Assembly: GCF_030164425.1 (NCBI RefSeq)
Contig: NZ_JASNJD010000002.1
Location: forward strand, 328,659 to 392,658
Direction of reading: 5' to 3'
Length of the DNA stretch: 64,000 bases
Source of the DNA: Pseudodonghicola flavimaris
GTDB lineage: Bacteria > Pseudomonadota > Alphaproteobacteria > Rhodobacterales > Rhodobacteraceae
The notes beneath the pieces are model-generated. The model saw nothing but the letters and a program-made list of their open reading frames with translations. It searched no databases and was not told the DNA's origin. The position numbers were made by a program, and so were the translations under genes. The stretch's first letter is position 1, and every line of letters begins with the position of its first letter. Positions 28,593 to 37,522 of the stretch are shown here, one piece after another.

Positions 28593-29945
28593 TTACTCGG
28601 CGGGGGTCGCTTCGGCGCCGCTCAGCTCGGCCGAGGCGGTTTTCTTGCCGTAATGCGCATCGAAATCCTCTTCGATCGTCGCGGGAACGGCATCGGGTTT
28701 CTCGATGACACCGAGGATCGGCAGGATCACCAGGAAGTAGGCGAACCAGTAGGCCGCCGCCACCAGCGAGATCGAGGCATAGGGTTCCTCGGCCGGCATG
28801 CCGCCCAGCCACATCAGGGCGAAGAAGTCGATCACCAGCAGCAGGAACCACCATTTGAACATCGGCCGGTACTTGCCCGAGCGCACCGAGGAGGTGTCGA
28901 GCCAGGGCACCAGCGCCATGGCCAGGATGGCACCGAACATCGCGATCACCCCGAAGAACTTCGCATCGACGATCCCGCCGGTGACGAAGGAGGCGATCTG
29001 CACCACCCAGACGTCGGAGGTGAAGGCGCGCAGGATGGCGTAGAACGGCAGGAAGTACCATTCAGGCACGATATGCGCCGGGGTCGAGAGCGGGTTCGCC
29101 TCGATATAGTTGTCCGGGTGACCCAGGTAGTTCGGCATGAAGCCGACGATCGCCCAGAACACCACCAGAACGATGGCGAGCCCCACGAAGTCCTTGATCA
29201 CGAAATAGGGCCAGAACGGCAGCGTGTCTTTCTTGGCCTCTTCCTTCGACCCGCGGCGCACCTCGACCCCGGTGGGGTTGTTGTTGCCGGTGGTATGGAA
29301 GGCCCAGATATGCACGATGACCAGCGCCGCGATCACGAAGGGCAGCAGATAGTGCAGCGAGAAGAAGCGGTTCAGCGTCGCATTCGACACCGCCGGCCCG
29401 CCCAGCAGCCAAGTCTGCAACGAATCGCCGATGAAGGGAATCGCGCCGAACAGGCCGGTGATCACCGTGGCGCCCCAGAAGGACATCTGGCCCCAGGGCA
29501 GCACATAGCCCATGAAGGCCGTGCCCATCATCGCCAGATAGATCAGCATGCCGACGATCCAGGTGATTTCGCGCGGCGCCTTGTACGAGCCGTAGAACAG
29601 ACCGCGGAAGATATGGATGTAGACCGCGACAAAGAACAGCGAAGCGCCGTTGGCATGCAGATAGCGCAGCATATGGCCGCCGTTCACGTCGCGCATGATG
29701 TGCTCGACGCTGGCGAAGGCCAGATCCACATGCGGGGTGTAATGCATCACCAGAACGATGCCGGTGACGATCTGCAGCGCCAGGCAGAAGGCCAGGACGA
29801 TGCCCCAGATCCACCACCAGTTCAGGTTCTTCGGCGTCGGGATCATGATGGTGTCATAGATCAGCCCAACGATCGGCAGGCGGCGGTTCAGCCACTTTTC
29901 TGCACCGGTCTTGGGCTCGTAATGATCGTGCGGAATTCCGGACAT
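28593..29945 (-). CDS. petB: Cytochrome b of the bc1 complex
   Basis: Cytochrome b holds the two b haems and both quinone sites. From the ATG at 29945, with a GGGAGG site, the product has 450 residues and starts [20 protein letters not shown]. Eight transmembrane helices, the paired His of helices II and IV, and the [14 protein letters not shown] motif of the Qo site are visible. A longer frame into petA is a shadow. The length fits Rhodobacter-type FbcB. Confidence 0.97.
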   Translation of the reverse strand: MSGIPHDHYEPKTGAEKWLNRRLPIVGLIYDTIMIPTPKNLNWWWIWGIVLAFCLALQIVTGIVLVMHYTPHVDLAFASVEHIMRDVNGGHMLRYLHANGASLFFVAVYIHIFRGLFYGSYKAPREITWIVGMLIYLAMMGTAFMGYVLPWGQMSFWGATVITGLFGAIPFIGDSLQTWLLGGPAVSNATLNRFFSLHYLLPFVIAALVIVHIWAFHTTGNNNPTGVEVRRGSKEEAKKDTLPFWPYFVIKDFVGLAIVLVVFWAIVGFMPNYLGHPDNYIEANPLSTPAHIVPEWYFLPFYAILRAFTSDVWVVQIASFVTGGIVDAKFFGVIAMFGAILAMALVPWLDTSSVRSGKYRPMFKWWFLLLVIDFFALMWLGGMPAEEPYASISLVAAAYWFAYFLVILPILGVIEKPDAVPATIEEDFDAHYGKKTASAELSGAEATPAE

Positions 29946-29956
29946 AAGCGCCTCCC

Positions 29957-30520
29957 TTACCCCAGCTTGATGGTGGTTTCGTCGACGAATTCCGCGACGG
30001 GCACCGGCAGGTTCTCCGGTGCCGGCCCTTTGCGGATACGGCCGGCCGTGTCGTAATGCGACCCGTGGCAGGGGCAGAACCAGCCATCGTAATCGCCCGA
30101 ATTGTTGCCCAGCGGCACACAGCCGAGGTGGGTGCAGACCCCCATCATGACCAGCCATTCACCGGCCTCGTCCATGGTGCGGTTCTCGTCGGTGGCCGGA
30201 ACGTCGGCGCCCTTGTTCACGTTGCGCGCGTTGGTATCGACCAGCTCGCTCATCTCGACGGCACGGCCCTCTTCGATCTCCTTCTCGGTGCGACGGCGGA
30301 TGAACACCGGCTTGCCGAGGAATTTGACCGTGATCTGGGTGCCGGTCTCGACGCCGCTGACATCGACTCGGATCGAGGACATCGCCTGAACGTCGGCCGA
30401 GGGGTTCATCTGGTTGACCAGAGGCCAGATGACGGCCCCGGCTGTGACGGCACCCGCACCTGCGGTCGCGTAATAGAGGAAATCCCTCCGGGTGCCTTCG
30501 TGGTCTTCTGCGTGGGACAC
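29957..30520 (-). CDS. petA: Rieske iron-sulfur subunit of the bc1 complex
   Basis: The 187-residue product carries the [2Fe-2S] cluster in CTHLGC and [11 protein letters not shown] use the GTG at 30520 because GGAG lies 8 bases upstream and the protein then begins [20 protein letters not shown], matching Rhodobacter FbcF; the N-terminal RR with its hydrophobic helix is the Tat-dependent anchor. It is the first gene of petABC. Upstream, 30521-30724 should hold the promoter; I saw no clear FNR box there. Confidence 0.96.
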   Translation of the reverse strand: MSHAEDHEGTRRDFLYYATAGAGAVTAGAVIWPLVNQMNPSADVQAMSSIRVDVSGVETGTQITVKFLGKPVFIRRRTEKEIEEGRAVEMSELVDTNARNVNKGADVPATDENRTMDEAGEWLVMMGVCTHLGCVPLGNNSGDYDGWFCPCHGSHYDTAGRIRKGPAPENLPVPVAEFVDETTIKLG

Positions 30521-30724
30521 GAGGTTTTCTCCAGTTCCAGGCCCCCTTCGGGGCGGTAAGCGCCAACACCGCACGCGCGCAGTGTCTCAGCGTGGTTTTC
30601 TACCGATGACATTCGTTCACGTCCAGCCACCTTGACCCCTTCAAGAGGCACCTGAAGGGTGGTTTGACGCAGAATGGTCACACTTATGTGAGCAATCGGC
30701 CCGCCTTAATTTTATAGCCGAAAC

Positions 30725-31333
30725 TCATGTTTCCGGGCGAGTCGCAATCATCGAGGGGCGTGATTCGAAGTCGGCGTACCAAGCCGCCAACTGCGGGCAG
30801 CCGCTGCGCCAGTCGCGCCCGGGATGACGGAAATCCAGATACCCCAGCGCACAGGCCACCGCGATCTGCCCCATGTTCAGGGGGCCCGACAGCAGCTCCA
30901 TCATCCGCGCCTCGATCGCCTGGACACCGCCGATCGCCTTCGCCCACTGCGCCTCGATCCACGGAGGATAATGCAGCGATTCCGGGCGGATGCGCCCCTC
31001 GTAGACCATCAGAACCGCCGCCTCGAGCACCCCCTCGGCGGTGGCCTCAAGCACCAGAACATCCCACAGCCGGTCCTCGGGATAGACCCCCGCCTGAGCG
31101 CGCACGTCGAGATAGCGGGTGATCACCCGGCTGTCATAGATCGTGCGGCCGTCCTCCAGCACCAGCGCCGGAATCTTGCCCAGCGGATTGGCCTCGCGCA
31201 GCATGGCATCGGTGTCCACCGGGGTGGTCACCACCGGCAGTTCCTCGATCTCCGCCGTCAGCCCGATTTCCGCCGCCAGCACCCGCACCTTGCGCACGAA
31301 GGGCGAGGCGGGGGACATGATCAGCTTCATCAA
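30725..31333 (-). CDS. Glutathione S-transferase family protein
   Basis: A 202-residue protein with an N-terminal thioredoxin fold (MKLIMSPASPFVRKVRVLAA; the Ser of SPASPF may activate glutathione), cis-Pro in NPLGKIPALVLEDG and an all-helical C-terminal half with the LGYLDFRHP segment. Such GSTs are common in Rhodobacteraceae, with unknown substrates. The start may be the second of two adjacent ATGs (31330). Confidence 0.88.
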   Translation of the reverse strand: MMKLIMSPASPFVRKVRVLAAEIGLTAEIEELPVVTTPVDTDAMLREANPLGKIPALVLEDGRTIYDSRVITRYLDVRAQAGVYPEDRLWDVLVLEATAEGVLEAAVLMVYEGRIRPESLHYPPWIEAQWAKAIGGVQAIEARMMELLSGPLNMGQIAVACALGYLDFRHPGRDWRSGCPQLAAWYADFESRPSMIATRPET

Positions 31334-31387
31334 AACGAACTCCTCCTCCCGTTTCGCCTCGACCCTAGGCGCAGGCCGGGCCGCTGT

Positions 31388-32005
31388 CTACTGTTGCCGC
31401 ATCAGCCCGGCGAGCGCTGCCAGCTCCGCCCCGATCCCGGCCTCCTCGATGCCGGCGGCAGCCGCCAGCCGCACCGCCTCGGGCTTGTTCTGGCCGAGCT
31501 TCCAGGTGCCTTCCACCGTCTCGATCCTCAGCCGCACCGGCACGATCATCCGCATCAGCCGTGCCAGAACCTCCGGGTCCATCTTGGCTCTGCGCCAGGG
31601 AATCTTGGGCAACAGGCGATCTTCGAACAGATCGGACAGCCGGTCCAGAACGCCGGCCAGCTCCTCCTGCGGCCGCAGCTCCAGAACACCGGTCAGATGC
31701 ACGGCAACGTAATTCCAGGTCGGCACCTGATCGTCGATGCCGTACCAGTCGGGGGAGACATAGCTGTCGGGTCCGTTGACGGCGAGCCTGGCCGGCAGCG
31801 GCGCGCTCAGCGCCCGGGCGATCGGATTGGATCGGACCAGATGCAGCTCCACCGTCTCGCCATCCTCCGACAGCAGGAAAGGCACGTGGCTCAGCATCGG
31901 GGCGGCGCCAGCAACGGACACCGCCAGGACCCCGAAGCTGCGGGCCCGTGCAAAGGCCAGGTTTTCCGCCACGCTGGCGGTATGAAAGACCGGATTTGGA
32001 TGCAT
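31388..32005 (-). CDS. PaiB-like FMN-binding protein
   Basis: A 205-residue protein starting MHPNPVFHTASVAENLAFA with a GGAGA site; the frame stays open far upstream but only by running antisense through the riboswitch. The split-barrel flavin-binding fold is suggested by HVPFLLSEDGETVELHLVR and by DSYVSPDWYG and VPTWNYVAVHLTG. Family members are annotated FMN-binding negative transcriptional regulator after Bacillus PaiB; DNA binding is unproven for most. It is divergent from the FMN riboswitch and ribH. Confidence 0.88.
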   Translation of the reverse strand: MHPNPVFHTASVAENLAFARARSFGVLAVSVAGAAPMLSHVPFLLSEDGETVELHLVRSNPIARALSAPLPARLAVNGPDSYVSPDWYGIDDQVPTWNYVAVHLTGVLELRPQEELAGVLDRLSDLFEDRLLPKIPWRRAKMDPEVLARLMRMIVPVRLRIETVEGTWKLGQNKPEAVRLAAAAGIEEAGIGAELAALAGLMRQQ

Positions 32006-32067
32006 CGTGGCGTCTCCTTCCCGGACAGTCTTGAAACCTGCCGCCCGGCTTGGCAAGTTGGCGGCGT

Positions 32068-32202
32068 TCTCAGGGCGGGGTGAAATTCCCCACCGGCGGT
32101 ATGCGGGCACGACCCGTGAGCCCGCGAGCGGCCCCAATCGGGGTGTCAGCAGATCCGGTGAGAGGCCGGGGCCGACGGTTACAGTCCGGATGAAAGAGAA
32201 CG
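32068..32202 (+). promoter_or_regulatory. FMN riboswitch (RFN element)
   Basis: All conserved blocks are present: TCAGGGCGGGGTGAAATTCC, CACCGGCGGT, GAGCCCGCGAGCG, GTCAGCAGATCCGGTG and TTACAGTCCGGATGAAAGAG. It lies 77 bases upstream of ribH. A GC hairpin (32220-32233) that could serve as expression platform follows; it lacks a U-run, so translational control through the ribosome site at 32269-32273 is likely. Confidence 0.95.
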
Positions 32203-32278
32203 TGCGTCCCGCCCGGCCCCGCCCGTGCGGGCGCCCGTGATCGCCTTGGGTGACGTGTCTGAACCTATAGGAGAGATC

Positions 32279-32728
32279 ATGATGACACCCACCCGCTTCG
32301 CCTTCGTCAAAGCCCAGTGGCACGCCGATGTGGTGGACCGCGCGCTCGACGGATTTCTTGAGCTGATCCCGGCCGATCAGGTCGATGTCTTCGATGTCCC
32401 CGGCGCCTTTGAGATGCCGCTGCTGGCCCGCGATCTGGCAGCGACCGGCAATTACGCCGCCGTGGCCTGCGCCGCGCTGGTGGTCGACGGCGGCATCTAT
32501 CGCCACGATTTCGTCGCCCAGGCGGTGGTCGACGGGCTGATGCGCGCCGGGCTCGACACCGGGGTGCCGGTGCTCTCGGTGTCGCTGACGCCGCACCACT
32601 ATCAGGAAACGCCGCAGCACACTGAGTTCTTCCGCGCCCATTTCGTTCAGAAGGGCCGTGAGGCCGCCGAGGCCGCGCGCGCCATCACCAGAACCCGCGC
32701 CGCCCTTCTGCCGCTGGCCGCGGAGTGA
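32279..32728 (+). CDS. ribH: 6,7-dimethyl-8-ribityllumazine synthase, RibH2-type
   Basis: The enzyme makes the riboflavin precursor lumazine. The 149-residue product has WHADVVDRALDGF, VFDVPGAFEMPLLARDLA, DGGIYRHDFVAQAVVDGLM and TPHHYQETPQHTEFFRAHF, closely like Brucella RibH2, the atypical decameric form with TPHH. AGGAG lies 5 bases before the first of two ATGs (32279, 32282). No other rib gene is nearby, so this is a single-gene riboflavin locus controlled by FMN. Confidence 0.94.
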   Translation: MMTPTRFAFVKAQWHADVVDRALDGFLELIPADQVDVFDVPGAFEMPLLARDLAATGNYAAVACAALVVDGGIYRHDFVAQAVVDGLMRAGLDTGVPVLSVSLTPHHYQETPQHTEFFRAHFVQKGREAAEAARAITRTRAALLPLAAE

Positions 32729-32732
32729 TGCC

Positions 32733-32758
32733 GCGCCGGAGGGGGGAGCCCCCTCCGG
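32733..32758 (+). terminator. Hairpin immediately after ribH
   Basis: GCCGGAGGGGG and CCCCCTCCGGC form a perfect 11-bp stem with loop GAG, starting 5 bases after the ribH stop. No U-run follows, so termination strength is doubtful. A second perfect stem (GAAACGCTCC / GGAGCGTTTC, loop CCC) lies at 32892-32914. Confidence 0.5.
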
Positions 32759-32934
32759 CCGTTCATCGCGGACACTCCTCGCGGGAATTGCGGTCGCGCC
32801 GAGTGGCATCTGGCAATGGCAGACGCTGCATTGAAAAGGAGGCTCCCCGGAGTGCCTCAAGCGCCTCCCGGGGCTCCGCCCGTTCGCGGCTGAAACGCTC
32901 CCCCGGAGCGTTTCCGGGACGCCGCTCACCCCCC

Positions 32935-32992
32935 TTTTTCCGGCCTTAAATATCCCGGGGGGGATCGCCGCAGGCGATGCGGGCAGCGCCCC
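32935..32992 (+). repeat. Modular intergenic repeat, copy D (after ribH)
   Basis: A diverged core (TTTTTCCGGCCTTAAATATC then CCGGGGG) is followed by hairpin ATCGCC-GCA-GGCGAT and by GGGC-AGC-GCCC. The order core, variable hairpin, GC hairpin is the same as in copy A. It lies between the convergent ribH and thiQ genes. Confidence 0.55.
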
Positions 32993-33691
32993 CTACCCTT
33001 CGCCCAGATAGGCCCGGAGCGCCGGCGGCGGGGTATCGAGCAGCGCCGCCACCGGCTGCGGCGCCCCGGCCACCCCATCGGCCACCAGAATGGCCTGCCC
33101 GGCGATCCGCCGGGCATCGGCAGGATCGTGGCTGATCATCATCAGCGTCGCGCCACTCTCCGCCGCCAGCTCCGCCACCAGATCGAGCATTTCCGCCTTC
33201 AGCGCCGGACCCAGCGCCGCGAAGGGCTCGTCCAGCAACAGAAGCGGCCGGCCCTGCAGCAATACCCGCGCCAGTGCCGCCCGGCTCTGCTGCCCGCCCG
33301 ACAGCGCGGCAGGCTTTCGATCCTCCAGCCCCTCCAGCCCGACGCGCGCCAGCGCCTGCCGCACCCGTGTCCGATCCGCCGGGGTCAGCCGCAGGTCGGG
33401 ACTGACCCCGAGACCCGCGTTCTCCGCCACACTCAGATGCGGAAACAGGTTGCCGTCCTGGAACAACATCGCGATGGGTCGCGCCCCCGGAGCGTCGCGG
33501 CCGATATCGCGCCCGTCCCAGAGGATCCGCCCCGCCGCCAGATCGCGAAACCCGGCAATCGCCTCGAGCAGCGTGGTCTTGCCGGCGCCCGAGGGGCCGA
33601 TCACCGCCACCCGTGCCCCGGTCTCCACCGACCAGTCGGCACGCAGGGTGAAATCGCCCGACCGGATCTGCACGCCCTCAAGCCTCAGCAT
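32993..33691 (-). CDS. thiQ: Thiamine ABC transporter ATPase
   Basis: A 232-residue ATPase with Walker A GPSGAGKTT, Q-loop FQDGNLFPHL, signature LSGGQQSRAALA and Walker B LLLLDEPFAALGP. The short size and position after thiP identify it as ThiQ, which powers import of thiamine and its phosphates. It overlaps thiP by 14 bases. Confidence 0.92.
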   Translation of the reverse strand: MLRLEGVQIRSGDFTLRADWSVETGARVAVIGPSGAGKTTLLEAIAGFRDLAAGRILWDGRDIGRDAPGARPIAMLFQDGNLFPHLSVAENAGLGVSPDLRLTPADRTRVRQALARVGLEGLEDRKPAALSGGQQSRAALARVLLQGRPLLLLDEPFAALGPALKAEMLDLVAELAAESGATLMMISHDPADARRIAGQAILVADGVAGAPQPVAALLDTPPPALRAYLGEG

Positions 33692-35237
33692 GGCGGCGCC
33701 CTCCCCGGTCGAAGAGCCAGAACAACAGCACCGACAGGGTCAGCAGCAACAGCGCCGCGCCCGCCGCCGCCTCCATCCGGTAGGCGCCCATCAGGCGATA
33801 GATCTGCAGCGGCAAGGTGGCGACCTCCTGATCGGCAAACAGCGCAATGACCCCCAGATCGCCCATCGACAGCGCCGCGGCAAGCCCGGCGGCAAACCCG
33901 ATCTGCGGCCGCATCCGGGGCCAGAGCACAAGGCGGACAAACGCCCTTCGCCCCATGTTCAGGCTCAGCGCCAGGCGCCCGAAATCGCCGATCACCGCCC
34001 GCGCCCGCGGCACCAGGATGCGCAATGCGAAAGGCAAGGCCATCAGCGCGTTGACCAGCGCCGTCACCGGCAGCGCCAGGGCCGCCGGATCGGCGACTGG
34101 ATAGATCACGATGAAAGCGCCGGTGCCGATCACCAGCGGCGACACCGCCATGCCCAACAACCCCGCACCCTCGACCCAGCCGGGATGACGCATCAGCGCC
34201 ACCGCCACCGCCATCGGCAGCGCGATCAGCAGCAGGATCGCCGTGCTGCCCGCCGCGATCAGCAGCGAATTCAGCGCCGCGCCCCAGACGCTGGCCGGCA
34301 GGGCGATCAGGCCCGCGACACCCTCGGTCGCGATGGCGGCCAGCGGCAGCAGCAAAAACAGCGCGGCAAGGGCAATGGCCAGCCCATCCTGCCCCTTCAG
34401 CACCCAGCCCTGCGCATCCCAGCGCCGGATCGCGCGGTCGAGCCCGACGCCGAAGCCCTCGCCCATCGCCGCGCGTAGGGCCAGCGCCGCGGCCACGCCG
34501 GTCAGAACGATCTGCAGCACCGACAACAGCGCCGCGCGGGCCAGGTCGAAATCGAAGCGGAAGGCCTGATAGATCGCCAGTTCCACCGTCGTCGCCCGCG
34601 GCCCGCCGCCCAGCGTCAGCGCCACGGCGAAGGAGGTCAGACAGATGGCGAAGATCACCGCCAGCGCCCCCGGCGCGGTGCGGCGCAGCATCGGCCATTC
34701 CAGCAGCCGCCAGATCGCCCCCGGCCCGGCGCCCAGCTGGGCGGCCAGACGAAACCGTTCCGCCGGGATCTCCTGCCAGCCCTGCAGGATCAGCCGCGTT
34801 GCCAGCGGCAGGTTGAAGAAGACATGCGCCAGCACCACCCCATGCAACCCGTAGATGCGCAGCGGCGGCAGTCCGATCAGGCTCAACCCCTGACTGATCC
34901 ACCCCGAGCGGCCGAAGACCGCCAGAAGCCCCAGCACCGCAACGATCACCGGCAGGATGAAGGGCGCCCCCATCAACGCGATCAGCGCCGCGCGGCCCGG
35001 AAACCGCCGCCGCGCCAGCGCCCGCGCCACCGGCAGGGCGAAGCCCACGCTCACCCCCGCCGACAGCGCCGCCTGCACCACGGTGAAGCGCACCGCCTGC
35101 CAATCGGCGGGACCGAGGCCACGCCCAGCCTCCGCCCGCCAGAACACCGCCGCCAGCGCACCGAGGATCAGCACCGCGACGCCCAGCGCCGCGACGACCC
35201 CCAGCGCCGGGCTCAGCGGCTGAGCGCGGCGAGCCAT
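33678..35237 (-). CDS. thiP: Thiamine ABC transporter permease
   Basis: A 519-residue permease with about twelve helices in two halves, each with its own EAA-like loop, as in ThiP of enteric bacteria (536). It has VAALGVAVLILGALAAVF near the start. It overlaps thiB by 25 bases and thiQ by 14, so the three are translationally coupled. Confidence 0.92.
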   Translation of the reverse strand: MARRAQPLSPALGVVAALGVAVLILGALAAVFWRAEAGRGLGPADWQAVRFTVVQAALSAGVSVGFALPVARALARRRFPGRAALIALMGAPFILPVIVAVLGLLAVFGRSGWISQGLSLIGLPPLRIYGLHGVVLAHVFFNLPLATRLILQGWQEIPAERFRLAAQLGAGPGAIWRLLEWPMLRRTAPGALAVIFAICLTSFAVALTLGGGPRATTVELAIYQAFRFDFDLARAALLSVLQIVLTGVAAALALRAAMGEGFGVGLDRAIRRWDAQGWVLKGQDGLAIALAALFLLLPLAAIATEGVAGLIALPASVWGAALNSLLIAAGSTAILLLIALPMAVAVALMRHPGWVEGAGLLGMAVSPLVIGTGAFIVIYPVADPAALALPVTALVNALMALPFALRILVPRARAVIGDFGRLALSLNMGRRAFVRLVLWPRMRPQIGFAAGLAAALSMGDLGVIALFADQEVATLPLQIYRLMGAYRMEAAAGAALLLLTLSVLLFWLFDRGGRRHAEA

Positions 35238-36199
35238 TCGGCCAGCGCCGGATCGCGCAGCGCCGCCGCCTCATCGGACGGGAACAGCAACGCGGTCTTC
35301 GGCTGGGTCAGCGTCTCGAACCCCTTCGGCAGCCCTGCGGCGGGGGTGACGGCAGGATACATCCAGTTGGCGGTCGGGATCACCGACTGGAAGGCATCGG
35401 TCACCATGAACTGCAGGAACCGATCCGCCAGCTCCGGCTGATCGGAGGCCGCCAGCTTGCCCGCGACCTCGACCTGCATGTAGTGGCCCTCGTCAAAGAG
35501 CGCGGTGGTCTTGCTGTCGTCCTCTTCCGCAATCAGGTGATAGGCCGGCGAGGTGGTGTAGGACAGCACCATGTCGGCCTCCCCGTCCAGGAACAGCCCA
35601 TAGGCCTCCGACCAGCCCTTGGTGACGGTGACGATATTGTCGGAAAGCCCGGCCCAGATCGCCGGCGCCTCATCGCCATAGGCGGCCTTCACCCACATCA
35701 GCAGGCCCAGCCCGGGGGTGGAGGAGCGCGGGTCCTGGATCACGATCTTCAGATCGCTGTCGGCCAGTTCGCGAAAGCTGTGCGGCGCCACCAGATCGCG
35801 GTTCTGCACGAAGGCGAAATAGCCCCAGTCATAGGGGATGAAGGTACTGTCGGACCACTCCAGCGGCAGGGTGTACTCGGCCGCGACCTCGACCGGCGCG
35901 AACAGCCCGGTGTCGCGGGCGGCGGCGGTCAGGTTGGTATCGAGACCCAGAACCACATCCGCCTCCGACCGCGCGCCCTCCAGCCGCAGCCGCGCCAGCA
36001 GCGCGGCGCCATCGCCGGCGGCGACGAATTTCAGATCGCAGCCGCAGTCCGCCTCGAAGGCCTTTTCGATCGCCGGACCCGGACCCCAGTCGCTGACGAA
36101 ACTGTCATAGGTATAGACGGTGAGAACGGGGGTCTCCGCCGCGGCCATCTGGCCCGCTGCGCTGGTGATCAGTCCCGCTGCAAATGCAAGATACTTCAT
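35213..36199 (-). CDS. thiB: Thiamine-binding periplasmic protein
   Basis: A 328-residue solute-binding protein with a signal peptide (cleavage probably after MAAA, about residue 21) and the ThiB pattern LTVYTYDSFVSDWGPG, FEADCGCDLKFVAAGDG and VLGLDTNLTAAARDTG. It catches thiamine, thiamine phosphate or TPP in the periplasm. First gene of thiBPQ, directly behind the TPP riboswitch. Confidence 0.94.
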   Translation of the reverse strand: MKYLAFAAGLITSAAGQMAAAETPVLTVYTYDSFVSDWGPGPAIEKAFEADCGCDLKFVAAGDGAALLARLRLEGARSEADVVLGLDTNLTAAARDTGLFAPVEVAAEYTLPLEWSDSTFIPYDWGYFAFVQNRDLVAPHSFRELADSDLKIVIQDPRSSTPGLGLLMWVKAAYGDEAPAIWAGLSDNIVTVTKGWSEAYGLFLDGEADMVLSYTTSPAYHLIAEEDDSKTTALFDEGHYMQVEVAGKLAASDQPELADRFLQFMVTDAFQSVIPTANWMYPAVTPAAGLPKGFETLTQPKTALLFPSDEAAALRDPALAEWLAALSR

Positions 36200-36249
36200 G
36201 GCATCCTCCTTTGCGGCGTCAGGGCAAGGGTGGAGGCATGTCCATAAAC

Positions 36250-36387
36250 CTTCCCTCCGCCGGTATGAGCCGGTTCAGGTTCAACGGGTTCGCATCGCGC
36301 ATCTCAGCCCGTCTTCCGCAGCAGCCGGGCGCCGGGCCTGACCCGCGCCCCCGATGCGGCGCCAGGGCACCCCGAGGTGGCGCCGAC
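36250..36387 (-). promoter_or_regulatory. TPP riboswitch upstream of thiBPQ
   Basis: On the minus strand the thi-box blocks CGGGGTGCCC, GGGCTGAGATG, CCCGTTGAACCTGA and a closing GGAGGGAAGG are all visible. It ends about 50 bases before the thiB start. An extended GC-rich P3 arm (about 36317-36365) lies between the first two blocks. Confidence 0.93.
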
Positions 36388-36427
36388 CCTATGCGCGGGG
36401 GCGATGCGAGGCAAGCGGATTGCAGGG

Positions 36428-36841
36428 TCAGAGCGTATTGGCGCGATAGAGCCGGCGCAATGCGCCGATCATCTCCTCGAACGACTGATCCAGAGCGCGG
36501 CAGGTCTCCTCCGTCGGCACCAGACAAACGGACTTGCCCCGACGCTCGCGGCGCAGATAGCCGGCGGCCTCCAGATCGCCGACCTTGCGGTGCAGCGTCG
36601 CGATCGGCAGGTCCAGCGCGGCAGAGAGCGCGCTCAGGTCATAAAGCCTGTTCTGCAGTTGCCCCTGAACCACCGTGCGCACGATCAGCGCATCGACCGG
36701 TTTGCCCCACATCGCGGTTTCCAGCGAATAGAACCGGTTCAGGCAGCCAATGATCTGCTCCTGCACCTCCTGCCTCAGCGCCTGGCGCAGATCCTCCGGC
36801 AGGGCGGCGTCGTAGATGCTGCGCGACGGGCGCTCTGTCAT
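36428..36841 (-). CDS. MarR-like winged-helix regulator
   Basis: A 137-residue protein with a winged helix-turn-helix around residues 66-105 (LSALSAALDLPIATLHRKVG, DLEAAGYLRRERRGKSVCL) between two helical ends, as in MarR-type regulators. It points away from the divergent MAPEG-protein gene 109 bases off, a possible target. Ligand and operator are unknown. Confidence 0.78.
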   Translation of the reverse strand: MTERPSRSIYDAALPEDLRQALRQEVQEQIIGCLNRFYSLETAMWGKPVDALIVRTVVQGQLQNRLYDLSALSAALDLPIATLHRKVGDLEAAGYLRRERRGKSVCLVPTEETCRALDQSFEEMIGALRRLYRANTL

Positions 36842-36950
36842 GCCGCGTCCCCGTCTGGTTTCCGATCCGGAAAGGTTGCCGCTTGGCCTGCCGGGATCCC
36901 CCGTGCCACACCGGCCACGCGAACGGCCTCCCCTACCGAAAGGACCATAA

Positions 36951-37370
36951 ATGACACTCCCTGTCGCAGCGCTTCTGGGCTTTGCACTCTGGACCCTGCT
37001 GATCCTCTTCGCAACCGTCGGCGTCTATCGCTGGAGCCGCATCCTCACCGGCAAGACCCGCATCAGTCACTGGACCGCGGATCCCGACGCCGGCTCCGGC
37101 CTCTATCCCCGTGCAATGCGGGCGCATATGAACTGCATCGAAAACCTGCCCGTCTTCGGCACCATCGTCTTCGTGATCGACCGGGTCGGCGCCACCGCGC
37201 CGGCGCTCGGCATCCTGTCGGTGATCGTCCTCGCCGCCCGCATCGTGCAGAGCACCATCCACATTGCCCTGGAACAGACCGACCGGGTGATCTTCCTGCG
37301 TTTCACCTTCTACTTCACCCAGATCGTGGCGATGATCGCGATGGTGGCGATCCTGCTGGCGACTCTCTGA
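36951..37370 (+). CDS. MAPEG-family membrane protein
   Basis: A 139-residue protein with four hydrophobic helices and the MAPEG-type core RAMRAHMNCIENLPVFG (about 53-69), where the family binds glutathione or lipid. MAPEG proteins in bacteria are often membrane glutathione transferases; the true role here is unknown. It is divergent from the MarR-like regulator and followed by a copy of the modular repeat. Confidence 0.87.
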   Translation: MTLPVAALLGFALWTLLILFATVGVYRWSRILTGKTRISHWTADPDAGSGLYPRAMRAHMNCIENLPVFGTIVFVIDRVGATAPALGILSVIVLAARIVQSTIHIALEQTDRVIFLRFTFYFTQIVAMIAMVAILLATL

Positions 37371-37397
37371 CCCCGAAACACCGGGCGCGTGCCAGCG

Positions 37398-37442
37398 CTT
37401 CTTCTCTGCCGAAATACTCCGGGATCCGGGGCAGCGCCCCGG
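37398..37442 (+). repeat. Modular intergenic repeat, copy B (after MAPEG gene)
   Basis: The core CTTCTTCTCTGCCGAAATAC is followed by TCCGGGAT and then by the stem CCGGGGC-AGC-GCCCCGG (37426-37442). The variable first hairpin of copy A is missing. It starts 28 bases after the stop codon of the MAPEG gene. Confidence 0.75.
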
Positions 37443-37522
37443 GTCCGCCACCTGCCCACCGGGCGAATCCGCTTGAGCCATGGGGCGCACGCCGCTAATC
37501 ACCCCGGCAAAGGAGAGCCCCC

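Noticed and set aside
27951..30056. A 701-codon open frame opposite petABC
   Set aside because: Crosses three real bc1 genes on the other strand; no motif seen.
32006..32929. N-terminal extension of the PaiB-like gene
   Set aside because: The extra 300 codons are antisense to the FMN riboswitch and ribH; GGAGA before the ATG at 32005 and family length support the short form.
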